A stretch of DNA of 64,000 bases from contig NZ_PXZO01000017.1 of the NCBI RefSeq assembly GCF_003013475.1, positions 124,001-188,000 on the forward strand, read 5' to 3'. Under the pieces are notes generated by a model, which did not search any database, was not told where the DNA came from, and was given only the letters and a program-made list of their open reading frames with translations. Positions 33,445 to 41,310 of the stretch are shown one piece after another; within the stretch, counting starts at the first letter, position 1; the number at the start of each line of letters is the position of its first letter. The stretch comes from Brevibacillus porteri (GTDB lineage Bacteria; Bacillota; Bacilli; Brevibacillales; Brevibacillaceae). The position numbers and the translations under genes were made by a program.

Positions 33445-36194
33445 GATAACATCTCCAGAATTTTCTTTTTGATTTGACCCTTTCTACCTGCCTCTCCTCC
33501 ACCCCAAATCGCTCTTCCTCCTGTATGACCGGCTACTTGATGTTCAAAATAGTCAACAATTTGCATCCTCCCACTATCTTGATGATGATGCCATGTCAAC
33601 GTTTTTGGGACGGAGCCATTTTTAAATAGTTCAATTTCCTCTTTAGTAAATTTTTTCGCTAGGTCTGGGTTCTTTATGATTTCCTCATAGAGTTTTTTTG
33701 ACAAATAATCAAATTGTACTCCATCCGGCTCCAAGTACAGTTTTTCAGGCAGTGAAATTTCGTGTTTAGAATTAAATATTGGGAACCCAGCTTTATCATA
33801 AGTTACTTTGTATTCTTTTCCATTTTTCTTTGAGACAAATGTATAAGTTGTCGTGCCATCTTCATTCCTAACTTTGTTTTTATATGTTCTTGGTTTATTC
33901 GGAACTCTTGTATAAGCTGGTTGATTTCGAGCAGCATCTTCCATTGCTTTGTCTATTGCTTTTTGTTGCTCTTCTTTTGAAGGTTTAGATTTAGTCTCAG
34001 GCGGCTTCTCCGGCGGCTTTTGATTCGGCTTCTGCCCATTCGGTCCCCCATATGTTTCGCGCCACTTCAGTTGGTTCTCCGTAGGGGCAAGCTCCACTAC
34101 ATCTTTTTTATTCGAGAATTTTATTGGAAACCCTTCCGCCGATTGTAACTGAGGCCCTAAACTATCCGCTACATTCTGCAAGCCTTCTTGCATATCATCG
34201 CGCAGCTTCCTAGCTTTCTGCTTAAGCTGTTCTTTCATCTGTGTTGCCTTGTTGATGACTGCATCTTTTGCGGCCATGACGCTAGCGTACAACTGCTCCT
34301 TTATTCGCTGGACGGCTTGCATCACATCCATCTCGTCTAGTGTTTTGCGGGCAGCAGTCCAGACCTTCCCTACGGTACTTTCGACGGCATTTGCTACGTT
34401 CTTCACAACATCCGCCGCTGAGTCTGCTACCTCAAGCACTTTCTGTCCCGCTTTCGTTCCCTTAAGTGCTTTATGCGCCTTTGCTCCCAGCTTGGCTCCG
34501 GTAGCCGCCCAGCCGGCAAAAGGGATACACGCCGCCAGAGATAGCGCCGCTCCTGCATAGTCTCCTCGTGCGAGCGAGATTCCTGCATTCGCTAAGTCCG
34601 CTATTTCTCCCAGACCCGGAATGAGTCCCACAACATCCAGCGCTAACTGTACACCATCCAGAAATCCACCCCAGCCAGACTCTTCCTCTTCCTGCTGCTC
34701 CTCTTCCTCTTCTTCCTCTTGCGGCAAATCCTCCACAACCACAGGCGCCTTCGTCAGCCCTACCATCTCAATCTTCGGCGCTTGAAGATCTACTTCTCCA
34801 TCCAAAATCATGCTGCTGGTGCTGCACATGAGGTAGATCGCTTCCTTGGCCTTGATCTCAACCTTGGTATCTGACGTAATCTCCATATCCTTTTCCGAAG
34901 AAAAAACGATAGGATGCATGCTGTGAATCTCGATGCCGTCCTCTTCATGCAGCTTGATAAAAATATTGCCTTCTTCACTCTCTTTTGCCGTGAGAACGAG
35001 CTCCTTGCCGCCCATCATCAGCTCTTTGCCGAAGTTTGTTCCCCAGTACTTGATGCCAGGATTGCCCGTTTTCGCCGTGCTGCCTCCACCTTTTCGCACG
35101 GAGCTGACTGCCATGGCGCCTTCTTCATCTGGTGTGGAGAAGTACAGCTTGACGGAGTCGCCCATTTGCGGCATGCAGTGAAAACCGCTGTTGCCCTCTG
35201 CTGAATAGACCGTGGCATACGGGAACCAGCTCGCCTCTGCCTTGGGCTGCTTCGGATCGATGTTGAGGTGGATTTTGACGGTATCCTTCTGGATGTCGAT
35301 GATCTTGCCTTCCAAAGCTGCGCCGCAGATATCGTCGTTGCGGATGGGATTTTGTCGGATGCCTGCTTCGGGCATGAGCTGATAGGTGTGAATGAGAAGG
35401 GCATGGTCGATTCTGGTGGTAGACCCGGCGACAACCAGCTCTTTGCCCTGGTAGTTCACGCGGTCTCCGAGCTGGAGAACCTGTCCGCTTTCGACTTCAT
35501 AGGTGAGAAAATCGTTTTCCGACATGCCCGCCGCGTAGCCGTTTTCGGTCGTTTCCATATAGGGCGACAGCCTTTTGCTGACGGTGTAGCTGGCGTCTGT
35601 CAGTTGGGCAGTGCGTCCCTCGGGCAAGCCGAACCAGAACTTGGGCGTATCCGCCACCGCTTCAGCGACGAGAATAGAGCCGAAACGAGAGGCCAGACGC
35701 TTCAAGAACTGCCAGTCTGTCTCTTGATACTGAATGGCGATGGTCCCAAGCGGCGCTCCGTTCGAAGCATGGTCCAAATAATCCGAACCGGGATAGTCCT
35801 TCGTGATTTCGTCGAGCAGGCTCGCATAGCTCATTTTTTTGTTTTGAAAAGAGCGTAGCTTGCGCTGGCCGTCCATTCGCTGCGTGTGCGAGACCGCTTC
35901 CAGCTCCAAATGATACACGCCGTGAATAAAGTTCACACTGACGGAATCCACGAGTCCCTTGAACAGTGTCTTCGTCAGCGAACCGTTTTCCACCAAATTC
36001 AGCGCGACTGTATCCTCACTCGTCGCCATCTCGATGTACCGATCGCTTTTCTCCTCCGGGATGATTCCGGTGACGAACAATCTGGCGTGCTCATTTACTT
36101 TCTTCACGATTCTGACATCTTGCAGGCTTTGGATTTCAAAGGGTGAGACCAACTGGATATTCTCGTATCCAGCCAGCTTCTCTGTCGTCTTCAT
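33435..36194 (-). CDS. VgrG spike with C-terminal WHH-type HNH/Endo VII nuclease toxin
   Basis: 919 aa from ATG 36194 (AGGGGG 6 bases upstream; a longer frame to 36251 overlaps the PAAR gene). Residues 1 to about 400: VgrG core (VRIVKKVNEHARLFVTGII, YQETDWQFLKRLASRFGSI, WFPYATVYSAEGNSGFHCMPQ). About 400-480: stalk strands. Near 495: an acidic run. About 505-575: hydrophobic glycine-rich pre-toxin segment (LDVVGLIPGLGEIADLANAG). About 600-700: helical. Near 718: GPNGQKPNQKPPE linker. About 735-919: toxin, with SLPEKLYLEPDG and the WHHHQDSGRMQIVD...HTGGRAIWGGG motif near 869, the WHH clade of HNH nucleases. The spike would carry a DNase into a target cell. Immunity genes follow. Confidence 0.92.
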   Translation of the reverse strand: MKTTEKLAGYENIQLVSPFEIQSLQDVRIVKKVNEHARLFVTGIIPEEKSDRYIEMATSEDTVALNLVENGSLTKTLFKGLVDSVSVNFIHGVYHLELEAVSHTQRMDGQRKLRSFQNKKMSYASLLDEITKDYPGSDYLDHASNGAPLGTIAIQYQETDWQFLKRLASRFGSILVAEAVADTPKFWFGLPEGRTAQLTDASYTVSKRLSPYMETTENGYAAGMSENDFLTYEVESGQVLQLGDRVNYQGKELVVAGSTTRIDHALLIHTYQLMPEAGIRQNPIRNDDICGAALEGKIIDIQKDTVKIHLNIDPKQPKAEASWFPYATVYSAEGNSGFHCMPQMGDSVKLYFSTPDEEGAMAVSSVRKGGGSTAKTGNPGIKYWGTNFGKELMMGGKELVLTAKESEEGNIFIKLHEEDGIEIHSMHPIVFSSEKDMEITSDTKVEIKAKEAIYLMCSTSSMILDGEVDLQAPKIEMVGLTKAPVVVEDLPQEEEEEEEQQEEEESGWGGFLDGVQLALDVVGLIPGLGEIADLANAGISLARGDYAGAALSLAACIPFAGWAATGAKLGAKAHKALKGTKAGQKVLEVADSAADVVKNVANAVESTVGKVWTAARKTLDEMDVMQAVQRIKEQLYASVMAAKDAVINKATQMKEQLKQKARKLRDDMQEGLQNVADSLGPQLQSAEGFPIKFSNKKDVVELAPTENQLKWRETYGGPNGQKPNQKPPEKPPETKSKPSKEEQQKAIDKAMEDAARNQPAYTRVPNKPRTYKNKVRNEDGTTTYTFVSKKNGKEYKVTYDKAGFPIFNSKHEISLPEKLYLEPDGVQFDYLSKKLYEEIIKNPDLAKKFTKEEIELFKNGSVPKTLTWHHHQDSGRMQIVDYFEHQVAGHTGGRAIWGGGEAGRKGQIKKKILEMLSWD

Positions 36195-36204
36195 ACAATC
36201 CCCC

Positions 36205-36630
36205 TCACGATTGCTCCTGTCCGTCGTCTTCGATGCGAATGCAGCCTCCATATACGCACATGTTCGTGCTGGTGTTTAACAGGGCGGGATGATTTTCCAC
36301 GAGTACATCTGCCTTGCCTTCGATCCAGGGCATTGTCACCATGGGAATGCATGGCATCGGCTTGAGTACGCCGTTGTTGGCAGCAGTAGCAGCCGCGACG
36401 GTTGGATTTTTCTCGCATTTGCATTTGCCAAACGGCATGATGTTCACTTGCGGCATATAGTCATTCACGTTCATCTGTGCCTGGTTGCGAATGTACACGC
36501 CATGACTAAAGGGTGTTTTCAGCTTGTTCTTCTGGCTCCCGTAGTCGCACGTGAGAATCGCTCCTGCCACGACGTAGCTTTTCTTCGGAGCGGACGATGG
36601 CACTACGTTGACATCTTCAATCATGGGCAT
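36205..36630 (-). CDS. DUF4280 PAAR-like spike tip protein
   Basis: 141 aa; AGGAG 8 bases before the ATG. The sequence fits DUF4280, a PAAR-like family: YVVAGAILTCDYGSQKNKLK, a central NIMPFGKCKCEKNPTVAAAT, MPCIPMVTMPW and CVYGGCIRI at the end. Paired cysteines could bind a metal at the point of the cone. PAAR proteins cap the VgrG trimer and sharpen it. The gene stops 10 bases before the VgrG-WHH start and overlaps the Imm11-like gene by 14 bases, so tip and spike are made together. Confidence 0.85.
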   Translation of the reverse strand: MPMIEDVNVVPSSAPKKSYVVAGAILTCDYGSQKNKLKTPFSHGVYIRNQAQMNVNDYMPQVNIMPFGKCKCEKNPTVAAATAANNGVLKPMPCIPMVTMPWIEGKADVLVENHPALLNTSTNMCVYGGCIRIEDDGQEQS

Positions 36631-37168
36631 GACTGATTCTCCTCTCTGCTTGCTCTGCTTTTTTCAAGCGGATACCGAAAAAGTCTCTGCGCAGCAAAGC
36701 CTCCGCCAGCCGCAAATCGATGAGGATATACGGTTCACGAATCCCTTCGATTTGAAAAATCGTATGGCGTCCAATCTTTTCTGGATCAAGAACCAGCCTT
36801 TTAAGCGAGCCGTCCCTGTGAAATTCGCTTTGCTCTGACAAACAGTTCACACGCGGCAGGATCATCATCCAGTACAAATCCTGCTTGATCCGCTCCCTGT
36901 CTACCAGCACGACGGATTTGACGAACAGCTTCGGCGCGAACTTGTGGATGATTGTCTTTAAGCGGTTGGAATAGAGCGGGATCGGTCTATCAAGAAAATC
37001 CAGATAGTCGTTCTCTTTCTTTTGCTTGATGTCGAACTGGATGATCGCCTCATCCAGCTCTTCCTGATAATCCGGGGTGAGCCACTCCTGCCGGATGACG
37101 TCAAAAACGTTGGTTGGCTCTACCGCACTCGCTATGCGCTCGTCCTGTGACAAGATGAAATAATTCAT
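36617..37168 (-). CDS. Imm11-like protein of the first spike set
   Basis: 183 aa from ATG 37168 (GAGGGGAG upstream), in ATGA overlap with the pentapeptide gene. It begins MNYFILSQDERIASAVEP and contains WLTPDYQEELDEAIIQFDIK, PIPLYSNRLKTIIHKFAP, VNCLSEQSEF and SLKRLVLDPEKI. It is a paralogue of the protein at 21330. The pattern suggests the Imm11/DUF1629 superfamily, with modest certainty. Relics of this gene lie at 26345 and 32345. Its constant place between pentapeptide and PAAR genes argues for a structural or loading role. Confidence 0.6.
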   Translation of the reverse strand: MNYFILSQDERIASAVEPTNVFDVIRQEWLTPDYQEELDEAIIQFDIKQKKENDYLDFLDRPIPLYSNRLKTIIHKFAPKLFVKSVVLVDRERIKQDLYWMMILPRVNCLSEQSEFHRDGSLKRLVLDPEKIGRHTIFQIEGIREPYILIDLRLAEALLRRDFFGIRLKKAEQAERRISHAHD

Positions 37169-38310
37169 ACCTGACTCCCCTCTCGCCAAACGACATGTCG
37201 CTCCTGAAGCTCATCCAACAGAATAGACTCCCTAGATTCCTTCGAGAATACGGCTCTCTCCAGAAGCGCTCCGCTAAAATTCGCTCCGGTCAAAATCGCA
37301 TCGGTAAAGTCTGCGCCGCGCAGATCGGCTCCAGTAAAATCAGTCCCGGTCAAGTACGCCCCGATGAACAAGACACCATCAAAACCGGGCATCTCCCACG
37401 CATCTGGCTCCAAAAGGCCCCTTGGCCCGGATGCTTCACGAAAGCTCGCGCCTAGCAGATTCGCTCCGGAAAAATCCGCTCCGTGAATGAGACTGTCGCC
37501 GAAATCAACCGCTTTTAGCTGGGCACGATGCCATCTCGTTCCGACCAAAACACTTTCGCGCAGGGTTGCATTCGTTAAGTGACTGTCCGACAAGTCCGAA
37601 TAGCGCAGGTCCAAACTGTCGAAATGCCCTTGTGCCAAATCGAGACCAGCCAAAACCTTGTAGCCGTATTCCAGCTCTTGCTTCTCCTCCAGCCAAGCAC
37701 GGATCATCTCGGAATCTTTGTGGCGAGTGTCCAGACAGTACACGATCTCGCTTTGATCCAAATATTCTCCGACACGCACCTCCAACTCCGGCTCCTTGTC
37801 CACCTGTTGGAAGACCTCCAGCTGAACAGCCTTCACCATGGCATAACGGATCAGGTGGACTACATATTGATGAAACTTCTCTGCCTCCACGAGCTTGATT
37901 CGCTCAATATCGGGAAGTTTTACGTGTCCGGCATATGCTCTTGCAGCCTCGTCCCATTCTTCTGCAAGCCGATCCAAAAACCGGAAAGCCCAGCTCGCAT
38001 CATAGCTGGTTTGACACTCCACCGGATCGAAAAACCAACTGCTGTCCGTAGCTTCCAGCAAATAATGACTGCTTCCAAGAAGAAGCTCCGTCCGCAGCAT
38101 GGAATAGGTCAAGTACGCCAGCTTGCCCTTTGTCCCTTGCTCCTGCTTATCCATCACGCGTCTGCATATTGCTTCAAAGGAACGGAGAAATTCTTTTGCC
38201 AGCCTCTCTTTATTCGCCTGATAGTATGCATCCAAGGCATGCAGGCTGGCGATGGTTCTCTTCGGCACCTCGTGCTCCTTGAAATGCTGCAAGGCTTCCT
38301 CTCTCTCCAT
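37165..38310 (-). CDS. Pentapeptide-repeat protein associated with VgrG (copy 1)
   Basis: 381 aa from ATG 38310 with GGGGGG upstream. The N-terminal half is helical (MEREEALQHFKEHEVPKRTI); pentapeptide repeats start near residue 240: FDSLDLRYSDLSDSHLTNAT, IHGADFSGANLLGASFREAS, FIGAYLTGTDFTGADLRGAD. It is a paralogue of the protein at 21867. It lies directly downstream of vgrG copy 1. The beta-helix may extend or brace the spike, or act as an effector. No catalytic motif is visible. Confidence 0.82.
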   Translation of the reverse strand: MEREEALQHFKEHEVPKRTIASLHALDAYYQANKERLAKEFLRSFEAICRRVMDKQEQGTKGKLAYLTYSMLRTELLLGSSHYLLEATDSSWFFDPVECQTSYDASWAFRFLDRLAEEWDEAARAYAGHVKLPDIERIKLVEAEKFHQYVVHLIRYAMVKAVQLEVFQQVDKEPELEVRVGEYLDQSEIVYCLDTRHKDSEMIRAWLEEKQELEYGYKVLAGLDLAQGHFDSLDLRYSDLSDSHLTNATLRESVLVGTRWHRAQLKAVDFGDSLIHGADFSGANLLGASFREASGPRGLLEPDAWEMPGFDGVLFIGAYLTGTDFTGADLRGADFTDAILTGANFSGALLERAVFSKESRESILLDELQERHVVWREGSQV

Positions 38311-38382
38311 GCCAATCCCCCCTTCTTCGCACCGTTTTTGCATACACCAAACACACGGTTACCCGCGTGGCAACCATGTGTG

Positions 38383-39807
38383 TCAATTGGTTTTGAGCTC
38401 CTGCCCGACGATGCTTGTATTTCCGTCCATCTTGATGTTGCTCTCTTTGCAGGTGAGACTGATCTCCTCTTTCGCCGAGATAATCACCTTCGTGGCAGAA
38501 TCCATCAAAATGTCCTTTTCGGAGACAACCTTGATATTTTTCTTGCTGAAAATCTGAATGCCGTCCGCATCGGTCATGCGAATGAGGATTTCCCCGTCCT
38601 TTGCGCTAAGCAATACCTCCGACGGGCTGAACATCAGTTCTTTTCCGTTGGCCGTGCGGAAGTATTTGATATCGGGATTCCCGAGCTTGTTCGTTTCGCC
38701 CTCGTCTGAATTTTTCCGGACAGAGCTGATCGCAATCCCGTCACTTTCCTTGTTGCTCGGAAAATAGACGCGGACGTAGTCATCGAGCTCCGGCATGCAA
38801 TACCAACCGCTGTTTCCTTCAGCCGTATAAACCGAGGAATACGGGAACCAGTGCGCTTCGCTCTTGCTCTGTTTCTCGTCGATATCGAGGTGGATTTTGA
38901 CGTTGTCTTTGGAGACCTCAATGACTTTTCCTTGCACCGATGCCCCTACAATGAGCGAATTGTGGAGCGGCTTTTGGCTCATTCCTTTTTTGGACGCAAG
39001 CAAATACTTATGCTTGAGCAAGCCTTTCTTCATCTCGGTATGTGCCTCATACACATACAGGCTCTTCCCTTTGAAATCCACACCGTTGCCCAAATCGAGC
39101 ACGCGATCCGTCTCGACCTCGTAAAAGATGTAGTCATTTTCATCCACGCCCTTGACCCCGTTTTCCGAGGAATGGCGGTATTCGTTCAAATTTTTGCGCA
39201 CTCGATAGTGAAAATCGTCCAGCTTACCTTTCGAGGCACCCTCTGGCACACCAAAGCTGAACTTTGGCTTTTCAAAAACGGATGCCGGCATCAGTCCGGT
39301 CTGAAAACGCGAAGCAAGCCGCTTGAGAAACTGCCAATCCGTCTCCTGATACTGCATGGTAAAGGAGCCCAGCTTCCCGCCATTGGAGGCCATGTCCATC
39401 ATGTCCATGCCTGGGTATTCTCCTGCGATTGTTTTCAAAAGGGCACCATAGGTCATGGCTTTGTTTTGAAACGAACGGCTCTTGCGCTTCACGTCGAGAT
39501 TGTACGTAGGCGAGACAGCTTCGACGTACAGATAATAAACGTCTCGTACGGCTTTGATGCCTATCTCCAGAACAATCCCCGCAAAAAGCGGCGTGGCGTT
39601 GCCGTCGCTATCCACCTGACTGATTTCGATCGGGGTCTGTGCTTCCGTCATTTCTACATAGCTGTCCTTCAATTCTTCTGGTACGATCCCCGTAAATGTC
39701 AGGCGAGCGTGCTCATTAATCTTTTTCGTAATCGTAAGTTCTACCAGATGCGTCAATTGATAAGGAGAGATTTGCAAATTGTTGTAGGCAATGACAGGAA
39801 GACTCAT
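38383..39807 (-). CDS. VgrG-like spike protein without toxin tip (copy 1)
   Basis: 474 aa, in ATGA overlap with the DcrB-like gene. Core motifs: LTITKKINEHARLTFTGIVP, SRSFQNKAMTYGALLKTIAG, YQETDWQFLKRLASRFQTGL and HWFPYSSVYTAEGNSGWYCM. The C-terminus is a short beta-stalk ending NIKMDGNTSIVGQELKTN, with no cargo domain. Of the three full VgrGs it lies closest to the structural genes, so it may be the housekeeping spike. It is about half identical in motif regions to the copy at 22988. Confidence 0.9.
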   Translation of the reverse strand: MSLPVIAYNNLQISPYQLTHLVELTITKKINEHARLTFTGIVPEELKDSYVEMTEAQTPIEISQVDSDGNATPLFAGIVLEIGIKAVRDVYYLYVEAVSPTYNLDVKRKSRSFQNKAMTYGALLKTIAGEYPGMDMMDMASNGGKLGSFTMQYQETDWQFLKRLASRFQTGLMPASVFEKPKFSFGVPEGASKGKLDDFHYRVRKNLNEYRHSSENGVKGVDENDYIFYEVETDRVLDLGNGVDFKGKSLYVYEAHTEMKKGLLKHKYLLASKKGMSQKPLHNSLIVGASVQGKVIEVSKDNVKIHLDIDEKQSKSEAHWFPYSSVYTAEGNSGWYCMPELDDYVRVYFPSNKESDGIAISSVRKNSDEGETNKLGNPDIKYFRTANGKELMFSPSEVLLSAKDGEILIRMTDADGIQIFSKKNIKVVSEKDILMDSATKVIISAKEEISLTCKESNIKMDGNTSIVGQELKTN

Positions 39808-40472
39808 ATTTTCCCTTCTCCCTTCCCATTTTCATTCGAATTGGTGGATACGAGCGACAAGGAATCCATGATCCCCCAGCCTATTGGCTTCCAGTCCGAC
39901 AGCTCCTGCTCCGTGCAATTGAACGTGCAGAGAAGAGCGCGTTCCTGTAGAGAGACAAAGCTGATCAGGTTGTAAATGTCCGTATCCAATGCGGGCGCAA
40001 CAAACTCGAAAAATCCGACGCTGTTCCCCGCAATCTCACGTATTCCTTCCTCCTGCCAACGAGCGAGCGGCTGTGTTCTCCGCAAAACCTGCTTCATGAC
40101 ATCCATGAAGGCTTTCAGCTGTGCAGGAGAATCGGTCAGCTTGCTCTCGGTATAGGTGAAAGCCAAGTTAATGGACGCCGTTTCGTTCGTATAAATCAGT
40201 GAAGGCCTACGTTCCGATGGATACTTCAGCGCTGCTACTTCTGGACCCATGATGGAAAATGTCTTCGGGAGTCGAATCTGTACGAGATCGTCGAGAACGC
40301 GCTTATCCTCCATGGGAATTCTCTCTTCCCCGACGGTAATAAATGATTTGTTCACGACATCCAGTCGGTTTTTGCCCTTTGGACCAAAACGTATTGCTGC
40401 TGGCTGTGCATCCTCACCGGAAAGCTCATTCAACATGCCGATAATGCTTTCATCCATGCGCGCCATTTCCAT
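39804..40472 (-). CDS. DcrB/DUF1795-like protein, possible VgrG-loading adaptor
   Basis: 222 aa; GAGAGGA 6-7 bases before the ATG. Soluble. The segment VQIRLPKTFSIMGPEVAALKYPSERR and the following beta-alpha pattern (AFTYTESKLTDSPAQLKAFM, NLISFVSLQERALLCTFNCT) look DcrB/DUF1795-like. EagR proteins of this fold chaperone T6SS effectors onto VgrG. It is coupled by ATGA to vgrG copy 1 and has a counterpart at 20692 in the second spike set. The call is fold impression plus context. Confidence 0.55.
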   Translation of the reverse strand: MEMARMDESIIGMLNELSGEDAQPAAIRFGPKGKNRLDVVNKSFITVGEERIPMEDKRVLDDLVQIRLPKTFSIMGPEVAALKYPSERRPSLIYTNETASINLAFTYTESKLTDSPAQLKAFMDVMKQVLRRTQPLARWQEEGIREIAGNSVGFFEFVAPALDTDIYNLISFVSLQERALLCTFNCTEQELSDWKPIGWGIMDSLSLVSTNSNENGKGEGKI

Positions 40473-40486
40473 TCACCATCCTCTCG

Positions 40487-41266
40487 TTAATCAACAATAA
40501 CCCGCTGACGCCCGCCTGTTTTCCACTCGGTTTTTGAGGACTTTCCGCCACTCTTGGCGTCATCCAATATACGTGCGAGGTATTTGAGAATCTGCAGGTT
40601 CGTGTACTCGCGGTAACCAGTCCCCATTCTGTTGCCTATATAATGAAGAATGAGCCCCCGCTCTACCCTGTCCGCATTCAAGCACTGCATGGCAAAGGCG
40701 AGATCATACGGGTGATTGGTGACAGTTTTCAGCATTTCATTCGCAAAATACCGCAGGATGAAAGGAGCAAGTGTTGGCTCGTTTCTCCCGGCATGTTCGA
40801 CATGCACGATATTCCATGTATTGAATTCCGTCGCCATATCGGCTAAATCCTGATAATCCCCGCGAAGCCTTGCCCCTTGCTTGAGCTTGAAGCGCCCCAG
40901 CTCCTTTTCATCCTGGCGTGACTCTATCTCCTGATCGAGTACAAATAACGTCTCGTAAACGTAATAGTCGGTCAGCGAAGTCTCCTCGTGAAAGCGAATC
41001 TTGAGTACCGTCTCCGTACCTGTGGCCTCATAAGGAACACGCTCTTCGCGGTCGAACAAATAAATCCGTCCTTGATGCTTGACGATTCCTCTGCCGACAG
41101 TGAGGTGCCCTTCGCCTATCGATACATCCACCCCAGAAATAATGCCGTCTGTATAATCCTGAAAGTATAAATCTACAAAATGCCGCGGGTAATCACGCAG
41201 ATTTTCAAGCATCTCTCGCTTGAGAATTCGCCCTTTATGAAAATTGGGATAGAGATGGGAAAACAC
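40487..41266 (-). CDS. Uncharacterised structural candidate of the contractile locus
   Basis: 259 aa from a GTG at 41266 with AAGGGGGAA about 8 bases upstream. The N-terminus (HLYPNFHKGRILKREMLENL, then YFQDYTDGIISGVDVSIGEG and HLTVGRGIVKHQGRIYLFDR) looks like the beta-rich start of phage-type baseplate or receptor-binding adaptors. A TssK-like shoulder is one possibility. The second half is helical. I cannot assign a family with confidence. It lies between the Hsp70-like and DcrB-like genes in the main transcript. Confidence 0.55.
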   Translation of the reverse strand: MFSHLYPNFHKGRILKREMLENLRDYPRHFVDLYFQDYTDGIISGVDVSIGEGHLTVGRGIVKHQGRIYLFDREERVPYEATGTETVLKIRFHEETSLTDYYVYETLFVLDQEIESRQDEKELGRFKLKQGARLRGDYQDLADMATEFNTWNIVHVEHAGRNEPTLAPFILRYFANEMLKTVTNHPYDLAFAMQCLNADRVERGLILHYIGNRMGTGYREYTNLQILKYLARILDDAKSGGKSSKTEWKTGGRQRVIVD

Positions 41267-41310
41267 CGCTGTTCCCCCTTCCTGTTCATTTAAGCTGCCT
41301 GGTTACTTGA

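Noticed and set aside
38851..39975. Plus-strand open frame of 374 codons opposite vgrG copy 1
   Set aside because: Antisense shadow spanning two well-supported overlapping genes.
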